DNA of 18,343 bases, taken from Lachnospiraceae bacterium UBA3282. GTDB taxonomy: Bacteria; Bacillota; Clostridia; Lachnospirales; Lachnospiraceae. Every line of letters begins with the position of its first letter. Within the stretch, counting starts at the first letter, position 1. The DNA is taken from NCBI GenBank assembly GCA_002361735.1, contig DETS01000095.1, forward strand, positions 1 through 18,343. Direction: 5' to 3'. Made by a program: the position numbers and the translations under genes. The notes under the pieces are model-generated. The model worked only from the letters and a program-made list of their open reading frames with translations, was not told the origin of the DNA and searched no databases. Positions 13,973-18,343 of this stretch are shown here, piece by piece.

Positions 13973-15946
13973 ATGAAAAGCATACGTACAAAAATCACCT
14001 TATGTCTCATTTTAACAGTTCTGGCAGGACTGGTAGCGTCCGGATCTTCCAGCATTGCACTCAATTACAACAGCACCATGGTGACCGTGGAGCAGATGAT
14101 GAGTGAAACCGCGGTTCTGGCGGCGGGACGTGCCCAGCAGGAGCTTGCGTCTTACAAAAATGTTGTCATGGAGGTCGGTCATATTCCGCAGCTTGCCGAT
14201 GCGGAGGTGTCGGTGGAAGAAAAAAAGGCGATCATGGATGAGCGCGTAGCCATGCATGGTTTCCAGCGGGGCAATATCATCGGCGCGGACGGCATCAGTA
14301 TTTTTGACGGTAAAGATTATTCTGACCGCGAATATGTGCGTCAGGCGTTACAGGGAAATATTTATGTGTCGGAGCCGTTGATCAGCAAGATCACCGGGCA
14401 GCTGTCCATTATGGTTGCGGCGCCGCTCTATGCGGAAGAAAATTACGGATCCTCCATTGTAGGTGTGGTCTATTTTGTGCCGCAGGAGACTTTTTTGAAT
14501 GATATCGTGTCGGCGATTCAGATTGGTGAGAACAGCCGTGCTTACATGATCAATAAAACGGGTGAAACGATCGCGGATATTACGCTGGAGACGATCACGG
14601 TGCAAAATATAGAGGAGGAGGCGAAGCAGGATCCGTCATTGCAGGAACTGGCGGCGATCCATAGCGAGATGCGTCAGGGAAAGAACGGATTCGGCAGCTA
14701 TACGAGCGGTGAGGATAAAATGTTCGCAGCATATGCGCCGGTGCAGGATACGGATGGCTGGAGTATTGCGGTGACGGCACCGCAGATAAATTATCTTGCT
14801 TCCACACGGGATGCTATCGTAGTGAACCTAACGGTGATTGGAATTGCCGTGCTGGTTTCCGTTCTCATTGCGTTGACACTGGCTATCAATATCAGCAACC
14901 CTATGAAGGCGTGTGTGAATCGGATGAAGCTGCTTGTGGAAGGAGATTTGGAGACGCCGATGCCCCGAATCACCAATAAAGACGAGACAGGGGAACTTGC
15001 CAGATCCACGGCATCCCTTGTGGAAGGATTGAGTATTGTAATCAAAGATATCGATTATTTATTAAATGAAATGGCGAATCAGAATATGGATATCCATACT
15101 TCTCATGAGGAGGTGTATGTGGGCAGTTTCCGGAATATTCTGCTTTCCATGCGTAATTTGAAAGTATCGCTCAGCAACGCCATGCGGCAGGTCAATCATT
15201 CCGCATATGAAGTGTCCGAAGCGAGCAATCAGCTTGCGGCGAGCGCCCAGTCGCTCAGTCAGGGCACCACGGAACAGGCAAGTTCGGTGGAAGAACTTGC
15301 ATCACAGATCAGCATGATTTCTGAGCAGGTGCAGAACACGGCGAACGGTGCGCTGAAGGCAAGGAGTCAGACGCATCAGACCGGTGAGGAAGTGCTTCTG
15401 TGCAACCAGAAGATGCAGAGCCTTGTGGAAGCGATGGAACGGATCAAGGAGAGCTCCGAGGAGATAGAGAAGATTCTTAAGACCATAGACGACATTGCGT
15501 TCCAGACGAATATACTTGCTTTGAACGCGGCAGTGGAGGCTGCGAGAGCCGGAACCGCGGGCAAGGGATTTGCTGTGGTGGCAGAGGAGGTCCGCAACCT
15601 TGCCGGAAAATCCGCACAGGCGGCGCAGAATACTTCGGAGCTGATCGGAAATTCCACGGAGGCGGTACATATCGGTACGGAGATTGCCCAGAATACGGCT
15701 GACGTCCTGTTGGGCGTCGTGAACAGCATCCAATCGGTGGTGGAGGCAATCGATAACATTGCCACGGTGTCAAGCGAACAGTCCGAGTCGGTGGTGCAGG
15801 TATCTGAGGGCATTAACCAGATCTCGGTTGTGGTGCAGAATAACAGCGCTTCCGCTGAGGAGAGTGCGGCGGCGAGCGAGGAGCTTTCCGCGGAAGCGAC
15901 CTGTCTGAAAGAGCTGGTGGATCAGTTTACGTTGGCATCAGAATAG
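13973..15946 (+). CDS. Methyl-accepting chemotaxis protein with Cache-type sensor
   Basis: A 657-residue chemoreceptor. It has an N-terminal membrane helix (about 8-28), an external sensor of about 245 residues with dCache-like motifs (SDREYVRQALQG, ISKITGQLSIMVAAPLY, VYFV), a second helix (about 281-305), and HAMP at about 306-358. A long helical linker leads to the signalling domain. The hairpin tip, centred on IDDIAFQTNILALNAAVEAARAG with KGFAVVAEEVRNLA after it, binds CheA and CheW. No C-terminal tether pentapeptide for CheR is seen. No chemotaxis or flagellar genes lie nearby, so it must work with a distant chemotaxis system. It has its own promoter and terminator. The ligand is unknown; dCache domains often bind amino acids or other small molecules. 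Confidence 0.95.
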   Translation: MKSIRTKITLCLILTVLAGLVASGSSSIALNYNSTMVTVEQMMSETAVLAAGRAQQELASYKNVVMEVGHIPQLADAEVSVEEKKAIMDERVAMHGFQRGNIIGADGISIFDGKDYSDREYVRQALQGNIYVSEPLISKITGQLSIMVAAPLYAEENYGSSIVGVVYFVPQETFLNDIVSAIQIGENSRAYMINKTGETIADITLETITVQNIEEEAKQDPSLQELAAIHSEMRQGKNGFGSYTSGEDKMFAAYAPVQDTDGWSIAVTAPQINYLASTRDAIVVNLTVIGIAVLVSVLIALTLAINISNPMKACVNRMKLLVEGDLETPMPRITNKDETGELARSTASLVEGLSIVIKDIDYLLNEMANQNMDIHTSHEEVYVGSFRNILLSMRNLKVSLSNAMRQVNHSAYEVSEASNQLAASAQSLSQGTTEQASSVEELASQISMISEQVQNTANGALKARSQTHQTGEEVLLCNQKMQSLVEAMERIKESSEEIEKILKTIDDIAFQTNILALNAAVEAARAGTAGKGFAVVAEEVRNLAGKSAQAAQNTSELIGNSTEAVHIGTEIAQNTADVLLGVVNSIQSVVEAIDNIATVSSEQSESVVQVSEGINQISVVVQNNSASAEESAAASEELSAEATCLKELVDQFTLASE

Positions 15947-15979
15947 AATGGAGAGGAATCCGGACCGTAGATTTTGCAG

Positions 15980-16014
15980 AAAAGGGTTATGACAGTGATG
16001 TTGTAGCCCTTTTT
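15980..16014 (+). terminator. Intrinsic terminator of the chemoreceptor gene
   Basis: AAAAGGGTTA (15980-15989) pairs with TAGCCCTTTT (16004-16013) through one G-T pair, with a 14-base loop. The T run (16010-16014) is partly in the stem. It begins 34 bases after the stop codon and is the clearest terminator-like structure in the window. Confidence 0.72.
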
Positions 16015-16040
16015 GAATCTGGAATTGTGTGTGATAAGTT

Positions 16041-16049
16041 TGGTAAAAT
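16041..16049 (+). promoter_or_regulatory. Possible extended -10 promoter for moxR
   Basis: TG-G-TAAAAT (16041-16049) is an extended -10 element with no convincing -35 at the expected distance. It lies 42 bases before the moxR start codon and just after the chemoreceptor terminator, where a new promoter is needed. Confidence 0.42.
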
Positions 16050-16090
16050 AATAGCGTGTAAAAATATTTCGATCGTTGAAGGAGCACATT

Positions 16091-17023
16091 ATGTGGCAGT
16101 ATGAGAAAGCAAATGAGATCAAGGATTCCATAAACGGCTTTTTTGTGGGAAAAGAGAGTGTGGTCGAAAATATGCTGATCTGCCTTTTGGCAGGCGGGCA
16201 TGTGTTGCTGGAAGACGTGCCCGGTATAGGAAAGACCACGTTGGCAAAGTGCTTCGCTCAGGTGATTGACTGCAGTTTCGGAAGGATCCAGTTTACGCCG
16301 GATACCCTGCCCGGAGATGTGGTGGGAGTCTCTGTCTACAACATGAAAACCGGTGAGTTTGTCTATCAGGCAGGCGCGGTGATGAACCAGATCCTTTTGG
16401 CGGACGAGATCAACAGGACTTCGCCGAAGACACAGGCGAGCCTGCTGGAGGCAATGTCGGAAAATCAGGTGACGGTGGATGGAATCGTATATCCGCTGCC
16501 GCAGCCTTTTATGGTGATCGCAACGCAAAACCCCGTAGAATATCTGGGGACGTATCCGCTGCCGGAGGCGCAGATGGACCGGTTTATGATGAAACTTTCC
16601 ATCGGCTATCCGGACAGGGAGCAGGAAATCAAAATGGCGTCAGAATTTCTCGCCGGAAAAGTGGTTTCCGCAATCAGTCCCGTATGCGATGCGGAGCGCC
16701 TGACAGCAGTCAAGCAAAAGGTGGCGGAGGTGACCGTCAAAGATACCATACTTGGCTATATGGAAGATATCATAAATCTGACAAGGCAGGAAAAGAGATT
16801 TGTAATCGGTGCCAGTCCGCGGGCGATGTTGGCGCTTATCAGGGCGTCTCAGGCAAAAGCCTTCTTGGACGGCAGAGATTATGTGAAACCGGACGACGTC
16901 AAAGCCGTTGCCATGCAGGTATTGCTGCACAGACTGAGTCTGTCGTCGAAGGCGGAGATGGAAAAGGAAGATGCGGCGAAGATCTTAAACAGCCTGATCA
17001 TCAAAGCGAAAATTCCCGTGTAA
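16091..17023 (+). CDS. MoxR-family AAA+ ATPase
   Basis: A 310-residue AAA+ ATPase of the MoxR group, thought to act as a chaperone that matures or activates partner proteins, usually with a DUF58/VWA-type protein. Motifs are Walker A DVPGIGKTT with K48, Walker B LLADEIN with D105 and E106, sensor 1 ATQNPVEYLGTYPLPEAQ with the MoxR-typical Pro/Glu pattern and DRF arginine finger, and sensor 2 SPRAMLAL. The start at 16091 is chosen over the in-frame TTG at 16076 because AAGGAG (16079-16084) lies 6 bases upstream of 16091 and would fall within the longer form. The DUF58 gene follows closely, as in moxR-DUF58-transglutaminase operons. Confidence 0.95.
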   Translation: MWQYEKANEIKDSINGFFVGKESVVENMLICLLAGGHVLLEDVPGIGKTTLAKCFAQVIDCSFGRIQFTPDTLPGDVVGVSVYNMKTGEFVYQAGAVMNQILLADEINRTSPKTQASLLEAMSENQVTVDGIVYPLPQPFMVIATQNPVEYLGTYPLPEAQMDRFMMKLSIGYPDREQEIKMASEFLAGKVVSAISPVCDAERLTAVKQKVAEVTVKDTILGYMEDIINLTRQEKRFVIGASPRAMLALIRASQAKAFLDGRDYVKPDDVKAVAMQVLLHRLSLSSKAEMEKEDAAKILNSLIIKAKIPV

Positions 17024-17078
17024 CGATGCGGAAGAAAAGTGTCAGGCGTGCGGCTTGAGAAAGGGGCAAATTAGCGGT

Positions 17079-18314
17079 ATGAAAACGCGAAGGGCTGTTT
17101 TTGGCATTTTCTGGCTTTTGTCGCTGGCAGCGATCAGCTTTTATGGCGGAACAGTAAGCTACGGTATTTTTTTTGCCCTTACTTTTTTGCCGGTTCTATC
17201 GGTTTTCTATATTGTCTGCGTATGGTTTCGCTATAAGGTTTATCAGGAGATCGGAAGCAGAAATATCGTAAGCGGTCAATCGGTGCCGTATTATTTTGTG
17301 TTGGAAAATGAAGATAAGTTTGCATTCGCGGCAATCGGCGTTTCCTTTTTCTCGGATTTTTCCTATGTGGAAGAAGTGCCCGATCAAATGGAATACGAGC
17401 TGCTGCCGGGAGAAAGATACCGATATGAAACTTCTTTTGTATGCAGATACAGAGGGGAATATGAGGTTGGCATCAAAGAGGTCACCATCTCGGATTTCTT
17501 AAGACTCTTTCGGGTGCGCTGTGAAGTGAAGGGGACAAAAAAGGTGATCGTTGCGCCGAAATTGATCAGGATTCATGAGATAAAGAGCATTTTGGATGTA
17601 AGCTCCATGGTGCGCAGAGAACGGTTGGGGCAGGCGGCAGAACAGGACATTGTCACCAGAGAGTACGTAAGTGGCGACGCGCTCAAGCAGATTCACTGGA
17701 AGGCAACGGCAAGGGCGCAGAAACTCATGTCGAGAAAAATGATCGGTGAGGAAAAAGAAGGGGTGCTTATTTTCTTCGATACGCACAGATATGATAAAGA
17801 ACCGCAAAAGTATCTTCCTCTCGAAAACCGCCTGTTGGAAACCGTATTGTCGCTTGTTCTGTTCCTTTGTGAAAAAAATATTCCCGTCAGCATATCCTGC
17901 AGCCGGGAACAGTTTCAGCGGGATCGCTTAAACGGGGTGGGTGAGTTTGGAGATTTTTATGAGTTGATCAGGGAATTGGAATTTGATCATGCAGAGGATA
18001 CGAAGAACAGGATCCGGCACCTTCTTGGCAGGGGAGCGGCGTATGATAAGCAGGTGGTCTTTTTTATCCTGCAAAAACCGGATACGGAAATTCTGGAAAT
18101 GACGAAACAGATTTCGGAAAACGGAGTGATCACCGTTCTTTATGTCGTTACGGAAGAAAAGATAGATGATTTTTGTGCAATGAGCAATGTGTGCGGTGCG
18201 CCCTTTGCGTCCAGCTCCAACCGGGCTATCTATTGCCCGGACTGCCGGAAGCGTACCACCCGCAGACAGACCGCCGAGCGAATGAGGAAAATGCGGGCAA
18301 ATGTGACGCGATAG
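17079..18314 (+). CDS. DUF58 membrane protein with an atypical cysteine/arginine-rich C-terminal tail
   Basis: With the ATG at 17079 it has 411 residues. Two N-terminal membrane helices (about 5-25 and 28-48) precede a cytoplasmic-type domain. The DUF58 signature SGDALKQIHWKATAR begins at residue 198. Partners are the upstream MoxR ATPase and probably a transglutaminase-like protein beyond the window. The start is uncertain: a TTG at 17055 is in frame and neither has a well-placed binding site. The last 42 residues (about 370-411) are odd. They contain C372, C386 and C389 in a VCGAPF...YCPDCRKR pattern, then many Arg/Lys residues. GC rises from about 38% (18121-18180) to about 62% (18181-18300) where this tail begins. 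The tail looks like a zinc-ribbon fragment added to a DUF58 core. Confidence 0.88.
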   Translation: MKTRRAVFGIFWLLSLAAISFYGGTVSYGIFFALTFLPVLSVFYIVCVWFRYKVYQEIGSRNIVSGQSVPYYFVLENEDKFAFAAIGVSFFSDFSYVEEVPDQMEYELLPGERYRYETSFVCRYRGEYEVGIKEVTISDFLRLFRVRCEVKGTKKVIVAPKLIRIHEIKSILDVSSMVRRERLGQAAEQDIVTREYVSGDALKQIHWKATARAQKLMSRKMIGEEKEGVLIFFDTHRYDKEPQKYLPLENRLLETVLSLVLFLCEKNIPVSISCSREQFQRDRLNGVGEFGDFYELIRELEFDHAEDTKNRIRHLLGRGAAYDKQVVFFILQKPDTEILEMTKQISENGVITVLYVVTEEKIDDFCAMSNVCGAPFASSSNRAIYCPDCRKRTTRRQTAERMRKMRANVTR

Positions 18315-18343
18315 GGGCTAAATAAGCCTTGATTTATGCGGCT

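Noticed and set aside
16076..16090. TTG start for moxR
   Set aside because: AAGGAG lies within the extension and serves the ATG at 16091.
16684..17058. 124-residue frame overlapping the 3' end of moxR
   Set aside because: The MoxR frame has all AAA+ motifs here; this is a shifted shadow frame.
17026..17058. Ten-codon frame MRKKSVRRAA ending in TTGA, which overlaps a possible TTG start of the DUF58 gene
   Set aside because: It could be a coupling leader peptide, but there is no ribosome binding site before it and it is the tail of a longer shadow frame, so it is not reported as a gene.
18315..18343. Short GGCT-AAATA-AGCC dyad and an ATG at 18336
   Set aside because: The stem is only 4 bp and the window ends too soon to call either a terminator or the next gene.

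Overview
The window reads as chromosomal DNA of a Clostridia-class Firmicute, most likely Lachnospiraceae-like. The basis is strong AGGAGG-type ribosome binding sites, sigma-A style promoters, tightly packed co-directional genes, a PP2C/PASTA-kinase/RsgA cluster, and XRE regulators fused to AbrB or repeat domains. Genus cannot be told from the sequence. I saw no rRNA, tRNA, CRISPR array, transposase or integrase.

Layout. (1) 1-3291: the end of a PP2C phosphatase, a PASTA Ser/Thr kinase and the ribosome-assembly GTPase RsgA. A spacer with two consecutive hairpins separates kinase and GTPase. (2) 3292-4900: a hairpin, a promoter, an acyltransferase-3 membrane protein, and a translationally coupled HTH-AbrB regulator. 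(3) 4887-5648, minus strand: an XRE regulator whose C-terminal half is a hydrophobic repeat with glycine at every fifth residue. It overlaps the previous gene tail to tail. (4) 5649-6068: a 420-base divergent regulatory region. (5) 6069-8556: a putative esterase and a secreted lipoprotein. (6) 8643-13830: an OmpR-type response regulator, its histidine kinase, and an ABC transporter (ATPase plus duplicated FtsX-like permease). (7) 13923-16014: a chemoreceptor with its own consensus promoter and terminator. (8) 16041-18314: a MoxR ATPase and a DUF58 protein, the start of a common moxR-DUF58 operon that continues past the window.

The best leads are regulatory or structural. The two-component gene and the ABC transporter share one promoter layout, TTGAGR-N5-TTGAGA-N9-TACxxT, with identical spacing, which points to the response regulator binding both. 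Directly downstream, a 9-bp hairpin followed by seven T buries the ABC gene's ribosome binding site, and the predicted transcription start lies inside its left arm. Only readthrough RNA would therefore carry the full hairpin. The DUF58 gene ends in an abrupt 62% GC segment encoding a basic, cysteine-containing tail foreign to the family. The glycine-pentad regulator on the minus strand is the most unusual protein architecture here.
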